A DNA stretch of 64,000 nucleotides from Bacillus horti. Lineage in GTDB: Bacteria; Bacillota; Bacilli; Caldalkalibacillales; JCM-10596. The stretch spans positions 62,001 to 126,000 of the forward strand of contig NZ_JAUSTY010000011.1 of NCBI RefSeq assembly GCF_030813115.1, in the 5' to 3' direction. Of the stretch, positions 8,453 through 18,897 are shown in pieces (position 1 is the first letter of the stretch; every line of letters starts with the position of its first letter). A program made the position numbers and the translations under genes. The notes beneath the pieces are model-generated. The model saw nothing but the letters and a program-made list of their open reading frames with translations. It had not been told where the DNA came from and made no database searches.

Positions 8453-9265
8453 TCAGCCTACCTTGTACTCCAAACGTAGCTTGTCTGCTACCATCGCGAT
8501 GAACTCACTATTAGTAGGCTTAGCTTTATGTGTACTAATCGTATATCCGAACATTTTGTTAATGGACTCAATGTTTCCACGACTCCACGCTACTTCAATC
8601 GCATGACGAATAGCTCTTTCCACCCTGCTTGCCGTAGTATTATACTTTTTAGCGATATCTGGATATAAAATCTTAGTGATTGAGCCTAACAACTCCAGAT
8701 TGTTGTACACCATCGTTATCGCTTCACGCAAATACAAGTACCCTTTAATGTGAGCAGGTACACCAATTTCATGGATAATATTGGTGATTCGAGCATCTAA
8801 ATTTCTGAATGTCTTTTGGCCTGATGGTCGGTTAAGCTGATTAGACCCCATCACTGAAGAGCCAACAGATGACTGAATTGGGCTGGAGGCAGAAGACATT
8901 AATTGACGGATACGGTTTGCTAAAATATCCATTTCAAAAGGCTTAAGTATGTAAAAAGACGCACCTAACTCTACTGCACGTTTCGTTACTTCCTCTTGCC
9001 CAAAGGCTGTCAGCATAATAATTTTTGCTTGATTTTGGATGTTGTCCATTCGAATCTTTTCTAGCACAGCTAACCCATCCAAACGAGGCATAATAATGTC
9101 TAGAATAATAATATCTGGCTCTTCCTGCTGCAATACATCAAGAATCTCCACTCCGTTAAACCCAACACCAACAATCTCCATATCATCCTGCTCGCTAAAA
9201 TACTGATTCATTAAATGAATAAATTCCTTGTTATCATCGGCCATTGCAATTCTAATTTTATCCAC
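8453..9265 (-). CDS. spo0A: Sporulation master regulator Spo0A
   Basis: Response regulator that, once phosphorylated by the Spo0F/Spo0B phosphorelay, switches cells into sporulation. Residues 1-125 are a receiver domain with acidic pocket D10-D11, phospho-acceptor D56 ([13 protein letters not shown]) and a conserved T and K further on. The C-terminal effector domain carries the recognition helix [19 protein letters not shown] near 217-235, almost invariant among endospore formers. The GTG start is preceded by AGGGAGAG, and GTG is also used in B. subtilis. The gene lies downstream of spoIVB, the usual arrangement, and is separated from it by a terminator and 436 bp. Confidence 0.98.
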   Translation of the reverse strand: MDKIRIAMADDNKEFIHLMNQYFSEQDDMEIVGVGFNGVEILDVLQQEEPDIIILDIIMPRLDGLAVLEKIRMDNIQNQAKIIMLTAFGQEEVTKRAVELGASFYILKPFEMDILANRIRQLMSSASSPIQSSVGSSVMGSNQLNRPSGQKTFRNLDARITNIIHEIGVPAHIKGYLYLREAITMVYNNLELLGSITKILYPDIAKKYNTTASRVERAIRHAIEVAWSRGNIESINKMFGYTISTHKAKPTNSEFIAMVADKLRLEYKVG

Positions 9266-9312
9266 TTTTTACGCTCTCCCTTCTGGAACAATAAGTCAAT
9301 CTTATAACAAGC

Positions 9313-9340
9313 TTTCGACGCTCAAAGAATCGTTTCCTGC
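9313..9340 (-). promoter_or_regulatory. Candidate sigma-H promoter overlapping a 0A-box-like site upstream of spo0A
   Basis: On the minus strand GCAGGAAAC (-35-like, 9332-9340) and GTCGAAA (-10-like, 9313-9319) are 12 nt apart, loosely fitting the sigma-H consensus. The -10 region contains CGTCGAA, 6 of 7 matches to the 0A box TGTCGAA. A second 6/7 match (AGTCGAA) lies at 9393-9399. The rest of 9266-9620 is AT-rich without other clear signals. Candidate only. Confidence 0.35.
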
Positions 9341-9621
9341 ACAATATTCAAAAAAAATAATTTACTTACTATTTCGATGAGTAGCCCTTTTTTTCGACTT
9401 TTTTCTTACGAAAATTCACTCAAACTTGACTTCTTTTGCAGGATATTACGCTTGCTTGAAAATTGTTTCAATCTACTTAATTACTTCTCAATTAATTACT
9501 TTTAATTACTTCTACATCATTCCATTATCCCCTGCTTCTTTTTTTTATCATTTTTAAAGTTTAATTCCATTCAAGCTATTTGACAATATTACAATTTTGA
9601 CATTTCTAATGTAATGAAACG

Positions 9622-9648
9622 AAAAAGCACTCAAATCCTAATGAGTGC
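9622..9648 (-). terminator. Terminator of spoIVB
   Basis: GCACTCA (9627-9633) and TGAGTGC (9642-9648) form a perfect 7-bp stem with an 8-nt loop, followed on the minus strand by TTTTT (9622-9626). Confidence 0.88.
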
Positions 9649-9701
9649 CATTCGGAATACCTTTTTATTTGTTTTGTTTCTACACATTCAGTAAATTCCT
9701 T

Positions 9702-11036
9702 TTAAGATGCTTTTGCTTGCTGAAGGGAAGCAGGCTGAATGGGAACACCTGCATCTTCCAGCATCCATTCAATAAAACAACCATAGCCTGATGTTGGATC
9801 ATTAATAAAGACGTGAGTTACAGCACCTACAAGCTTACCATTTTGTATAATAGGACTGCCGCTCATTCCTTGTACAATCCCACCTGTTTTTTCTAACAGC
9901 TTGGGATCAGTGACCTTTAAAACTAATCCTTTTGTTGCAGGGAACTTTTGTGCCATCACTTCAACAATTTCGATATCATACTTTTCTACTTTTTCCCCTT
10001 CAACAACTGTATAGATCTGAGCTGGACCTTTTTCAACTTCTTCATTCAAAGCAATAGGGATGGCCTTTTCCGATAAACCTTTGTCCGGTTTTTCCTTCAT
10101 GTGACCAAATATTCCAAAGGGGGTGTTTTTCTTAATGTCACCCAACACTCTATTTTCATTTACAAATCTGGCGTATTTTTCTCCAGGTTGTCCTGATTCA
10201 CCCTTTTCAATGGAGCTTACACTTGAATTTACTATACTGCCATTCCCCACGATAATTGGCTTTTGTGTATCCATGTCTGAAATGACATGACCAAGTGCTC
10301 CATAAGAGCCCGTTTCTGGATGATAAAATGTTAACGTACCGACCCCTGCCGCTGAATTTCTTATATATAACCCTAACCGATATTTATCTTCTTTTGCATC
10401 CTTAGCAGGTTGAAGAGTTAGATTCAATTTCTCTTTTCCCCGAAGAATTTGTACCGCTATTTTTTCGCCATTTCTTCCTGCTTCATCTACAATTCCACCA
10501 ATTTGATCTAGATGATCAAGCTTGATTCCATTCATTTCAAGAATAATATCCCCTACTTTAATACTTGCATCCTCTCCAGGTGAAATCCTGCCGCTTTGAG
10601 TATCAATGAAATGATGCCCAACTACTACTACCCCCACTGAACTAAGTTTAACTCCGATGGATTGCCCCCCTGGATAAACTTTGATTTCAGGTAAAACATT
10701 CACCTTAACCTTCTTTAAAGGAATCTGACCTAGCTTGAGCTGTACCTCTGCTGTTCCTTGATGTAATGCTTGAATGGTAAAGCCTTCTTCCTCCTTTAAA
10801 GCATGAATAGCTTCATTATGCTTGAACGTTTCAGCACTTGCTTCTTCACCATCTGAGGCTGTTGTTACAACCTCGGCTGCTCCTAAGAATGAAAATGGAA
10901 AGTTTGATGTTTTTCCTTCAAACATTCTAACTTCATGAGGGATAGAGGCGAACTCTTGAAAAGGTACTGATGTCACCACAAAGAGTATGGCCACAATAAA
11001 AAGTACTCCGATGATCTTCTGTTTGTTTAATTGCAA
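9702..11036 (-). CDS. spoIVB: SpoIVB serine peptidase
   Basis: Forespore-secreted peptidase that cleaves SpoIVFA and so triggers pro-sigma-K processing in the mother cell. The 444 residues comprise an N-terminal membrane anchor (about 7-24), a PDZ domain around 120-210 and an S55 peptidase domain. The latter has [14 protein letters not shown] containing the catalytic His and [20 protein letters not shown] containing the nucleophilic Ser. TTG start (11036) with AGGAGAG 9 nt upstream. Length and motifs agree with the family. It should be transcribed in the forespore (sigma-F/G), but no promoter was resolved by eye. Confidence 0.97.
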   Translation of the reverse strand: MQLNKQKIIGVLFIVAILFVVTSVPFQEFASIPHEVRMFEGKTSNFPFSFLGAAEVVTTASDGEEASAETFKHNEAIHALKEEEGFTIQALHQGTAEVQLKLGQIPLKKVKVNVLPEIKVYPGGQSIGVKLSSVGVVVVGHHFIDTQSGRISPGEDASIKVGDIILEMNGIKLDHLDQIGGIVDEAGRNGEKIAVQILRGKEKLNLTLQPAKDAKEDKYRLGLYIRNSAAGVGTLTFYHPETGSYGALGHVISDMDTQKPIIVGNGSIVNSSVSSIEKGESGQPGEKYARFVNENRVLGDIKKNTPFGIFGHMKEKPDKGLSEKAIPIALNEEVEKGPAQIYTVVEGEKVEKYDIEIVEVMAQKFPATKGLVLKVTDPKLLEKTGGIVQGMSGSPIIQNGKLVGAVTHVFINDPTSGYGCFIEWMLEDAGVPIQPASLQQAKAS

Positions 11037-11166
11037 CGATTATCACTCTCCTACTTCCCTTCCTACACCCCCAAATTGACTGTATCTATAATGTTGCCTT
11101 CGTAAGGTACAAATATAACAGGAATCTGAATAAAATTGCTATCCTAATATGGAAAGATTATCTCTA

Positions 11167-11195
11167 CAAAAAAAGCACTCCTAAGTAGGAGTGCT
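11167..11195 (-). terminator. Terminator of the lipoprotein gene
   Basis: AGCACTCCT (11174-11182) and AGGAGTGCT (11187-11195) form a perfect 9-bp stem with a tight 4-nt loop, followed on the minus strand by TTTTTTT. Confidence 0.9.
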
Positions 11196-11217
11196 TCAAT
11201 AAAAACCATATCAAATG

Positions 11218-11721
11218 CTATTCAAGACCTTCTTCAACATCTTCCCATTCTATATTAACGCCCCATTTAGAAGCTAAGCTGTCTAGATCCTCTTCGTATT
11301 GCATATAGAGCTCATCTGATTCAGTCAACAGAACATCAGCTTCCTCATATTCCTCCGCTAGCCACAGTTCATTCCCTTCAATCAGCTTCTCATAAGACTG
11401 AACAAGTAGCTGATGTAAGGTAATCAGCTCGTCCTCATCAAATTCATTAATCACTTCATTAACTGAATCTAAAATTCTGTTCATCCTCGGTAATAGCTCA
11501 TCCTCAGTAAAAGCAACAAGCTCATCCCAATCTTCAATCATCATCTCAGTGTTCAAAATCATAATATACTCATTAGTAAGGTCATTTGTCTTATCTAAAT
11601 AATCCATCATTACGTCTGTTTTACCTGTTAATTGAGAAAGCAGTGAGCATCCGCCCAAAGCTATAATCATTATGATGGATAAAGCTGTAACAGCCATTCT
11701 TTTATTCCAAATATTTTTCAT
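11218..11721 (-). CDS. Acidic lipoprotein of unknown function
   Basis: I do not recognise a named family. With the ATG at 11721 (GGGAGAG 8-9 nt upstream; a longer frame to 11772 lacks a site) the product is 167 residues. It has a signal peptide ending in the lipobox LGGC (Cys about residue 25), then a strongly acidic, helix-prone region with repeated D/E-L-x-x patterns, free of further cysteines. It should be anchored on the outer face of the membrane. It has its own terminator, and its start lies about 60 nt after the recN stop, so it may be read with recN. Role unknown. Confidence 0.8.
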   Translation of the reverse strand: MKNIWNKRMAVTALSIIMIIALGGCSLLSQLTGKTDVMMDYLDKTNDLTNEYIMILNTEMMIEDWDELVAFTEDELLPRMNRILDSVNEVINEFDEDELITLHQLLVQSYEKLIEGNELWLAEEYEEADVLLTESDELYMQYEEDLDSLASKWGVNIEWEDVEEGLE

Positions 11722-11781
11722 TTTCGTTTCTCTCCCTAATTCCCTGATGTGTTTGTATTCTATTTGAACCAAACTTATTAT

Positions 11782-13509
11782 TTAGTTTTCTGACTTTTTT
11801 TTGTACTGATTTGCTGCAGCTATTAGTTCTTCTGCATGTTTTAAAGTAACTGATGAAACATTCCCTCCGCTCATCATCAGTGCAGATTCATGGATTCTTT
11901 CCTGATCATTCAATGGAAGAATGCTTGTTTTCGTTGTGTTCTCTTTCATTTCTTTCACAATTCTATAATGCTCGTCCGCCATCACAGCAAGCTGGGCATG
12001 ATGTGTGATACATAACACCTGCTGATCCTTAGAAATGTGATACAGCTTTTCAGCCATCGCTTGTGCTACACGACCACTAACCCCCGTATCCACTTCATCA
12101 AAAATCAGGGTCGATACAGGCTCCACTTTAGCAAAGACTGATTTCAAAGCAAGCATTAAACGTGAAAGCTCTCCACCAGAAGCGATTTTTGATAAAGGCT
12201 TTAGAGGCTCCCCTGGATTTGGGGCCATGTAAATCGTAACTTCATCCCAGCCTTCAGCACGAATAGCTCTAGCTTCCCCAGCAAGCTCTACTTTTTCCCC
12301 TGATTGAACAGGAGTAATGTGAATGCTTATAACGGTATGGTCCATATGTAGACCAGATAATTCAGCTTTAATCCTCTTTTCTAACTCCTTCGCAATGGCT
12401 GTTCGTACACGTGTTAAATTCCTTGCTTCCACAAGCAGGTCTTCCAGTATATACTCTTGTTTTTGCTTCAGTTCATCTAAACGTTCTTCTTTATGTACAA
12501 TTGAATCAAGCTCATCTTCAATTTTTGATGCATAGACAAGAATATCAGAAATGGTTGCTCCATATTTACGTTTTAGCTGATCCACAATTTGAAGGCGTGA
12601 CTCTATTTCATTAAGTCGTTCTGGATCCACTTCCATTTGATCCTGATAGCGACTTAACTGCTGTACAGCCTCCTCTAATTGATAAAATGCCGCCTCAACC
12701 TGCTCGGTAGGATCTGCAAGCTGATCATCGTATTCCACAAGCTCCTGAAGGTAAGACAAAGCTAACCCCATAGAATCAACAGCTCCTCCATCATTTTGAA
12801 GAGCCTCGTAGGATGCCATCACCCCCTTAAATAGCTTTTGGGCATGAGTATGCTTACGCTTTTCCTTAATTAGCTCCTCTTCTTCCTCTGGAACTAACTG
12901 TGCAGCTGCTATTTCATCAAACTGAAACTTCAATAAATCTAAACGCTGAGCCAATTGCTGCTCATTTTCTAGTAGCTGTTTAATCTGAGAGCTTACCTTT
13001 TTATATTGTTCAAATAAGTGACGGTATTCCTGCTTGTGTTGAAAGATATCCTCCTTGGCAAAATCATCAAGCATCGTAAGATGATTTTCATCCTGAAGTA
13101 GGCTTTGATGTTCATATTGTCCGTGGATATCGATAATTGCTTGTCCAATCTCGCGGAGAATAGCTAATGTAACAAGCTTTCCATTAATTCGGCAGATACT
13201 TTTCCCTTGTGAGCTAATATCTCTACGCAAAATTAATGTCTGATCTTCGGCCTCAATTCCTAGCTCAGTTAACAAAGCAAACACATAATGACCAGCTTTC
13301 AAATCAAATAAACCTTCTATTTCTGCTTTTGCTGTACCATGTCGAACGTAATCTACAGATGCTCTGCCTCCAATTAATAGCGAAACAGCATCGAGGATAA
13401 TGGATTTTCCAGCCCCTGTTTCGCCTGTCATAACAAGAAGACCTTGACCAAATGATACGGTTAATGATTCGATAATTGCAAAATTCCGAATGCTTAGCTC
13501 TTGAAGCAT
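11782..13509 (-). CDS. recN: DNA repair protein RecN
   Basis: SMC-like ATPase that acts early in double-strand-break repair and helps gather DNA ends. The 575 residues show the N-terminal Walker A GETGAGKSIILDAVSLL near residue 29, long coiled coils with a central globular part, and the C-terminal ABC signature KIASGGELSRLMLALK followed by Walker B TLIFDEVDTGVSG. Full family length. It follows ahrC by 49 nt on the minus strand, the recN-ahrC pairing common in Bacillales. Confidence 0.97.
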   Translation of the reverse strand: MLQELSIRNFAIIESLTVSFGQGLLVMTGETGAGKSIILDAVSLLIGGRASVDYVRHGTAKAEIEGLFDLKAGHYVFALLTELGIEAEDQTLILRRDISSQGKSICRINGKLVTLAILREIGQAIIDIHGQYEHQSLLQDENHLTMLDDFAKEDIFQHKQEYRHLFEQYKKVSSQIKQLLENEQQLAQRLDLLKFQFDEIAAAQLVPEEEEELIKEKRKHTHAQKLFKGVMASYEALQNDGGAVDSMGLALSYLQELVEYDDQLADPTEQVEAAFYQLEEAVQQLSRYQDQMEVDPERLNEIESRLQIVDQLKRKYGATISDILVYASKIEDELDSIVHKEERLDELKQKQEYILEDLLVEARNLTRVRTAIAKELEKRIKAELSGLHMDHTVISIHITPVQSGEKVELAGEARAIRAEGWDEVTIYMAPNPGEPLKPLSKIASGGELSRLMLALKSVFAKVEPVSTLIFDEVDTGVSGRVAQAMAEKLYHISKDQQVLCITHHAQLAVMADEHYRIVKEMKENTTKTSILPLNDQERIHESALMMSGGNVSSVTLKHAEELIAAANQYKKKSEN

Positions 13510-13558
13510 ATGATCTCACCCTACTCCATAAAAAAGTCTGATCTTGCTTTTTAGCTCT

Positions 13559-14008
13559 TTACAATAACCCTAAAATACGTTCTACAATGAGCTCCGTTTC
13601 CTCACGCTTCTTACAGATAATTAAAATCGTATCATCTCCACTGATATTCCCCATGATTTCTGGCCAATCCAAATGATCGATTAATACCCCCACTGTATTG
13701 GCATTACCAGGCAAAGTTTTGATGACAATTAGATTTTCTGTATGATCTACACCAACAAAACTATCTACAAGAACACGTGATAGCTTTTGCAAAGGATTGT
13801 ATCTTTGGTCAGCTGGTAAAGAATATTTATACTTCCCATCCATCAAAGGAACCTTGATTAAGCTTAGCTCCTTAATATCACGGGAAACGGTAGCTTGAGT
13901 AACGTTAAACCCTGCATTACGCAAAAAATCAACGAGCTCATCCTGAGTCTCAACGTTATTTTTAGCAATAATTTCTCGGATTCGAATATGGCGTTGTGCT
14001 TTATTCAT
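13559..14008 (-). CDS. ahrC: Arginine repressor AhrC/ArgR
   Basis: Hexameric arginine-dependent repressor of arginine synthesis and activator of its catabolism. The 149-residue protein has the N-terminal winged helix ([20 protein letters not shown]; recognition region [13 protein letters not shown]) and the C-terminal arginine-binding oligomerisation domain with [20 protein letters not shown] and [15 protein letters not shown] lies upstream of the ATG. Gene order nadK-ahrC-recN is conserved in relatives. Confidence 0.97.
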   Translation of the reverse strand: MNKAQRHIRIREIIAKNNVETQDELVDFLRNAGFNVTQATVSRDIKELSLIKVPLMDGKYKYSLPADQRYNPLQKLSRVLVDSFVGVDHTENLIVIKTLPGNANTVGVLIDHLDWPEIMGNISGDDTILIICKKREETELIVERILGLL

Positions 14009-14041
14009 CCTACAGCCTCTTTTCTACATACCATTTATTTT

Positions 14042-14905
14042 CTATTCAACAGCATGATGAAACTTGCTTTTGATAACATCAAAAAAAGAACGATCCTTCC
14101 ATTTAATGAGAGTAGTTGTAAAAGGGGAACGTTTAATTTTGATCTGATCAAAAATTTCTAGCTCAAACCCAATCTGTCCATCAATGGACAACCCTAACTC
14201 ATTATGTGTTGCACTAACCTCTATCGTTATTTCTTCATCCGCTGAAAGGATTATAGGACGCGCTGTTAAACTGTGAGGACATACAGGTGTAAGCAATAAG
14301 GCATCCATATTTGGAGCTACGATTGGTCCCCCTGCAGACATTGAATAGGCTGTAGAACCAGTAGGGCTTGAAATAATTAATCCATCTCCAAAAAAGGTAT
14401 TTAGCTCCTTATTATCCAACAGAATCTTACATGTTATCATTCTACTGTAAGATCCCTTAGCTATTCCCACGTCATTTAGGGCAGTCCATGATTGAATGAG
14501 AGAGCCAGCGCGATAAAGCTCCGCTTCAAGCATCATTCTTTCTTCGGTCTTGTATTGCTTTTGCACAATAAAATCCAGCATATCAGGTAAATCATCTGGT
14601 TCTGCCTCAGAGAGAAACCCTAAGTGACCAAGATTAATCCCTAAAATAGGGATATCATGCTTGGCAAAATCCCTAGCAATACCCAAAATACTTCCGTCTC
14701 CCCCAAAAACAAATAAAATATCTACTTTCAAAGGAAATTCTTCATACGCCAAAGAAAGGTCTTCACGCCCAATATGCTTGGCCACTCTGGGCTCAACCCA
14801 TACCTGAATCCCTTTTTCCTCCATCAAAGGAATCAATTCTCTAGCTACGATAAGTGCTTTTGGTTTTCCACGGTTAATAGCTAAGCCAATTTGCAATGCC
14901 TTCAT
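14042..14905 (-). CDS. nadK: NAD kinase
   Basis: Phosphorylates NAD to NADP. The 287-residue protein shows the GGDGSILG nucleotide-binding motif near residue 69 and the NAD-site motif SSPTGSTAYSMSAGGPIV around 180. Length fits the bacterial NAD kinase family. GAGGAG lies before the ATG. It sits between the TlyA-type methylase (upstream) and ahrC, as in B. subtilis. Confidence 0.96.
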   Translation of the reverse strand: MKALQIGLAINRGKPKALIVARELIPLMEEKGIQVWVEPRVAKHIGREDLSLAYEEFPLKVDILFVFGGDGSILGIARDFAKHDIPILGINLGHLGFLSEAEPDDLPDMLDFIVQKQYKTEERMMLEAELYRAGSLIQSWTALNDVGIAKGSYSRMITCKILLDNKELNTFFGDGLIISSPTGSTAYSMSAGGPIVAPNMDALLLTPVCPHSLTARPIILSADEEITIEVSATHNELGLSIDGQIGFELEIFDQIKIKRSPFTTTLIKWKDRSFFDVIKSKFHHAVE

Positions 14906-14945
14906 TTGTTTCTCCTCTTAGTTCCACACGTGTTTTCTTTCTTTA

Positions 14946-15797
14946 TTAGCTTTTGGCAAGTTGATTGTGTGCGGCTTGCACAATATCTGAAATCCTACTC
15001 ATCCATAATGGATCTATTTCCAAATCTAACTTCTCTAGCTCCTGCTCGGGTTTTGCAGCCTCTTTTTGTAAATGAACTAAAAACTCTATATTTCCTTCTC
15101 CTCCCGTAATAGGAGAATAATCAAGATTTTTCAAAGCAAAGCCTACGCCTTGAGCAAAACTAAGAACGCGAGTAAGAACCTCCCGATGAATACGTGCCTC
15201 TCGTACAACACCTTTTTTTCCTACCTGATCCTTACCTGCCTCAAACTGAGGTTTAATCAACGCAACCACTTCACCAGATTGACAAAGAAGCTGATATAGG
15301 ACAGGGAGGATCAAGCGAAGGGAGATAAAGGAAACATCTATGGTCGCAAACTTAGGTAAGCCATGCTTTAAATCCTGTGCTTCTACATAACGAAAGTTCG
15401 TTCTCTCCATCACAACAACCTGTTCATGTGAACGTAGCTTCCAATCAAGCTGATTATAGCCTACATCTAAAGCATATACTAGCTTAGCTCCATTTTGAAG
15501 AGCACAGTCTGTAAAACCACCAGTTGATGCACCTATATCAATCACTGTTTTATCCTTAAGATCTAAATCAAAGGATTCAATCGCTTTCTCAAGCTTAAGT
15601 CCACCTCTACTCACATATTTCAAAGTAGAGCCTTTTACTTCAAATGCAGTATCTAAAGGAACCTTTGTCCCTGGTTTATCTAGACGCTCCGTTTTAGAAA
15701 AAACCAAACCTGCCATCACTGCACGTTTGGCTTTCTCTCTTGTATCAAAAAAACCATGCTGAACGAGCAGCACATCAATTCTTTCCTTCGCTGCCAT
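14946..15797 (-). CDS. yqxC: TlyA-family S4-domain RNA methyltransferase (YqxC)
   Basis: Predicted 2'-O-methyltransferase of rRNA. It has an N-terminal S4 RNA-binding domain (ERIDVLLVQHGFFDTREKAKRAVMAGLV) and an FtsJ-type SAM domain (TVIDIGASTGGFTDCALQNGA, then a later DVSFISLRL). In mycobacteria the homologue methylates 16S and 23S rRNA and is needed for capreomycin susceptibility; the Firmicute function is less clear. I chose the ATG at 15797, one base after the dxs stop codon, because MAAKERIDVLL fits the family start. Confidence 0.92.
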   Translation of the reverse strand: MAAKERIDVLLVQHGFFDTREKAKRAVMAGLVFSKTERLDKPGTKVPLDTAFEVKGSTLKYVSRGGLKLEKAIESFDLDLKDKTVIDIGASTGGFTDCALQNGAKLVYALDVGYNQLDWKLRSHEQVVVMERTNFRYVEAQDLKHGLPKFATIDVSFISLRLILPVLYQLLCQSGEVVALIKPQFEAGKDQVGKKGVVREARIHREVLTRVLSFAQGVGFALKNLDYSPITGGEGNIEFLVHLQKEAAKPEQELEKLDLEIDPLWMSRISDIVQAAHNQLAKS

Positions 15798-15798
15798 C

Positions 15799-17691
15799 TT
15801 ATGCCCTCTGAGCTTTTCTATCAATATTATACGTTTCTTTAACTCTTTGAATGAGTTGCTCCACAGTTAATCCTGCCTCTTGACGTTGCTCTGACACCGA
15901 ACCATGCTCAATAAATTCATCAGCAACACCCATTCTCTCAATCACGATATCTTTTACATTATTTTCACTATAAAATTCTAATACAGCACTACCAAAGCCA
16001 CCAGCTAACGCATGTTCCTCAATGGTAATTAAGTGCATTCCTTTTTCAGCTAGAGTTAGAAGCATCTTTTCATCTAAAGGTTTAATAAAGCGAGCATTAA
16101 TAACAGTAGGAGAAATGCCTTCTTTACTCAAAGCTTCGGCTGCTTTTAAGGCTACTTGAACCATTGGTCCAACAGCTAATATCGCACACTTTCTTCCTTC
16201 CTTCAGAACCTCCCATGTTCCCAGTTCAATGAGCTGAGGTTCTTCATCGAATGGTACACCAACTCCTAAGCCTCTAGGATATCTAACGGCTGTCGGTCCA
16301 TCCACTTGCATAGCCGTATACATTAAATTACGGAACTCATTTTCATCCTTACCCATCATGATTTGCATATTAGGTAAATGTCTTAAAAAAGCAATATCAT
16401 AGACCCCATGATGTGTCTCTCCATCAGCACCAACAAAGCCAGAGCGATCTACGGCAAATGTTACAGGGAGATTCTGTCTAGCTACATCATGTACGACTTG
16501 ATCATAACCACGCTGTAAGAAGGTTGAGTAGATAACACAAATTGGCTTAAGACCCTGAGTAGCTAAACCTGCACTCATTGTGACAGCATGCTGTTCTGCA
16601 ATACCCACGTCAAAAAATCGATCTGGAAATCTCTGAGCAAAACCATGCATCCCAGAACCTGAAGACATTGCAGGCGTAATCGCAACAACTTCCGGATACT
16701 TCTCTGCTAACTCATTCAGTACACCACCAAAAACCTTTTTATAGTCCTGTGGACCGTCCACACTCTTGATAAATTCACCAGATTCGATTTTATATGGACC
16801 GCCCCCATGCCAAGAATCCGAATCTGCTTCAGCCGGTGCATATCCTTTTCCTTTTTTAGTAATCACATGCATCAGCACTGGACCCTTTGTCCGTTTAGCC
16901 TGCTTGAAGCACGTAACTAATTCTTCTACACTATGTCCATCAATCGGACCTAAATACGTATACCCAAGCTCCTCAAAGAAAATACCTGAAACAAACAGGT
17001 ATTTAAGCGAAGCTTTTACCCTTTCAGCTGTTTTCGCTAATGTTCCTCCAACAGCTGGAATCTTATGAAGAAGATATTCAAGCTCTTCCTTCACCCATTT
17101 ATATTGCTTTGCCGTTCTAAGCTTACCCAAATGATTATGCAAGGCCCCTACATTTGGGGAAATAGACATTTCGTTGTCATTTAGAACTACAATTAAGTCC
17201 TTTTGTTCATGCCCGATATGGTTGAGAGCTTCTAGTGCCATACCTCCAGTAAGTGCACCATCTCCAATCACCGCAACAACGTGGTTCTTTTCTTTCTTAA
17301 TGTCTCTTGCAATTGCCATACCCATCGCTGCAGAAAGGGATGTACTACTATGACCCGTTTCCCATACGTCATGCTCACTTTCACGCATTTTAGGAAAGCC
17401 ACATAACCCTTTGTACTGTCTTAGCGTATTAAACTTGTCCATTCTCCCTGTTAACATCTTATGGACATAAGCCTGATGTCCTACATCCCAAATAAATTTG
17501 TCTTTTGGAGAATCAAAAAGCTGGTGTAAAACAAGAGTTAGCTCAACAACACCAAGATTAGGTGCTAGATGACCACCTGTTACAGATAAATTTCGAATAA
17601 GAAACTCACGGATTTCTTCAGCTAATTGATTTAACTCCTGATTAGATAACCCTTTTAATTGGTTTGGATTTTGGATATCTTCAAGTCTCAC
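15799..17691 (-). CDS. dxs: 1-deoxy-D-xylulose-5-phosphate synthase
   Basis: Thiamin-diphosphate enzyme that condenses pyruvate and glyceraldehyde-3-phosphate, the first step of the MEP isoprenoid pathway. The 630 residues contain the ThDP motif ([18 protein letters not shown]), the transketolase pyrimidine domain ([17 protein letters not shown]) and the C-terminal domain. GTG start with GAGGG upstream. With ispA downstream in the genome order it forms an isoprenoid cluster. Confidence 0.97.
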   Translation of the reverse strand: MRLEDIQNPNQLKGLSNQELNQLAEEIREFLIRNLSVTGGHLAPNLGVVELTLVLHQLFDSPKDKFIWDVGHQAYVHKMLTGRMDKFNTLRQYKGLCGFPKMRESEHDVWETGHSSTSLSAAMGMAIARDIKKEKNHVVAVIGDGALTGGMALEALNHIGHEQKDLIVVLNDNEMSISPNVGALHNHLGKLRTAKQYKWVKEELEYLLHKIPAVGGTLAKTAERVKASLKYLFVSGIFFEELGYTYLGPIDGHSVEELVTCFKQAKRTKGPVLMHVITKKGKGYAPAEADSDSWHGGGPYKIESGEFIKSVDGPQDYKKVFGGVLNELAEKYPEVVAITPAMSSGSGMHGFAQRFPDRFFDVGIAEQHAVTMSAGLATQGLKPICVIYSTFLQRGYDQVVHDVARQNLPVTFAVDRSGFVGADGETHHGVYDIAFLRHLPNMQIMMGKDENEFRNLMYTAMQVDGPTAVRYPRGLGVGVPFDEEPQLIELGTWEVLKEGRKCAILAVGPMVQVALKAAEALSKEGISPTVINARFIKPLDEKMLLTLAEKGMHLITIEEHALAGGFGSAVLEFYSENNVKDIVIERMGVADEFIEHGSVSEQRQEAGLTVEQLIQRVKETYNIDRKAQRA

Positions 17692-17884
17692 GTAAGACCC
17701 TCACTTTCCTCTTGCATAAGTTCATCCTTCTATTGCTTTCTATTAACATAGGTTCTCCATCAACATCTTTTATCGATCTATGATTTTTACGTTAAGTTTC
17801 TAAGCTTTGAAGATCAATGTATCGTTAAATAACATCAAGATTAGGAGATAGGACTTTCAAATTTCCTGTCCATGCCACCTTGTG

Positions 17885-17919
17885 AAAATTGCCGCTAACA
17901 CAGGTGTGATAACGGCAAT
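17885..17919 (-). terminator. Terminator of ispA
   Basis: ATTGCCG (17888-17894) and CGGCAAT (17913-17919) form a 7-bp stem enclosing a second small stem (CACAC/GTGTT), followed by TTTT on the minus strand. The rest of the 318-bp gap 17692-18009 shows nothing I can name. Confidence 0.75.
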
Positions 17920-18009
17920 AAGTCCACTCTATGTACATTCAACAAGCCCATTATATCACAATGCCTCTATACCCTCAATCTCAAGATCAGAAACCAGAGT
18001 TGGCCTAAA

Positions 18010-18897
18010 CTAATAATCCCTTTGAACCATGAAATCGGCTAAATCGGCTAATCGATCTGATAGAACCTCCGCTTTTGCTAAAGCTTCCTTTGATTGCTGG
18101 ACATGCTGGTGTAGTTGCTCTTTAGCACCTTCTACTCCTAATAAGGAGACAAAAGTTGATTTATCATTGTCTTTATCACTACCAACTTTTTTCCCCAGCT
18201 TCGCTTCATCACCTATTTCATCCAATATATCATCTTGAATTTGGAATGCTAATCCTATATGCTTTGCATAAGTCGTTAAATGGATGACTTGATCTGGTGA
18301 AGCTTGTCCGATGTAGCAGCCCATTCTAACAGCGCTAGTAAGAAGGTCGGCCGTTTTCCTCTCATGGATATAGTAGAGCTCATCTATCGTAAGCTTCTTG
18401 TCCTCTCCCAGCATATCAGCAGCTTGTCCCCCAACCATTCCATTTGGTCCTGCTAACAGAGAAAATTCCTGAAACATCGTCACAAATTGTTCAGGCTTCA
18501 TACCTTCTGCGTTTTTAGCTAGTAGGTAAAAGGCATGAGTTAAAAGAGCATCTCCAGCCAATATAGCCATAGCTTCTCCGAAAACTTTGTGATTCGTTAG
18601 CTTCCCACGACGATAATCATCATCGTCCATAGCAGGCAGATCATCATGAACAAGCGAATACGTATGCACCATTTCAAGAGCACATGCGGCATGCTTTCCT
18701 TTTAAAGGATCGTGTCCCAAAGCGTCAAGGGTAGCAAAAAGAAATATGGGTCTAATTCGTTTTCCACCAGCTAAAAGAGAATATTCCATAGCTTCTAAAA
18801 GGGGAGGTGGGGCTTGTAAATCGGCGATACACTTCTTTAATTCTACATCCATTTTTCCTGCCCAATCTTTGATAAATGAGGATAATTGCTGACTCAT
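18010..18897 (-). CDS. ispA: Farnesyl diphosphate synthase
   Basis: Short-chain trans-prenyltransferase that makes farnesyl or geranylgeranyl diphosphate from IPP and DMAPP. The 295 residues contain the first aspartate-rich motif DDLPAMDDDDYRRG near residue 86 and the second, DDILD, near residue 226. The two residues inserted in the first motif are typical of type II bacterial enzymes. The ATG overlaps the xseB stop by 4 nt, so translation is coupled. Product chain length cannot be fixed by eye. Confidence 0.95.
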   Translation of the reverse strand: MSQQLSSFIKDWAGKMDVELKKCIADLQAPPPLLEAMEYSLLAGGKRIRPIFLFATLDALGHDPLKGKHAACALEMVHTYSLVHDDLPAMDDDDYRRGKLTNHKVFGEAMAILAGDALLTHAFYLLAKNAEGMKPEQFVTMFQEFSLLAGPNGMVGGQAADMLGEDKKLTIDELYYIHERKTADLLTSAVRMGCYIGQASPDQVIHLTTYAKHIGLAFQIQDDILDEIGDEAKLGKKVGSDKDNDKSTFVSLLGVEGAKEQLHQHVQQSKEALAKAEVLSDRLADLADFMVQRDY

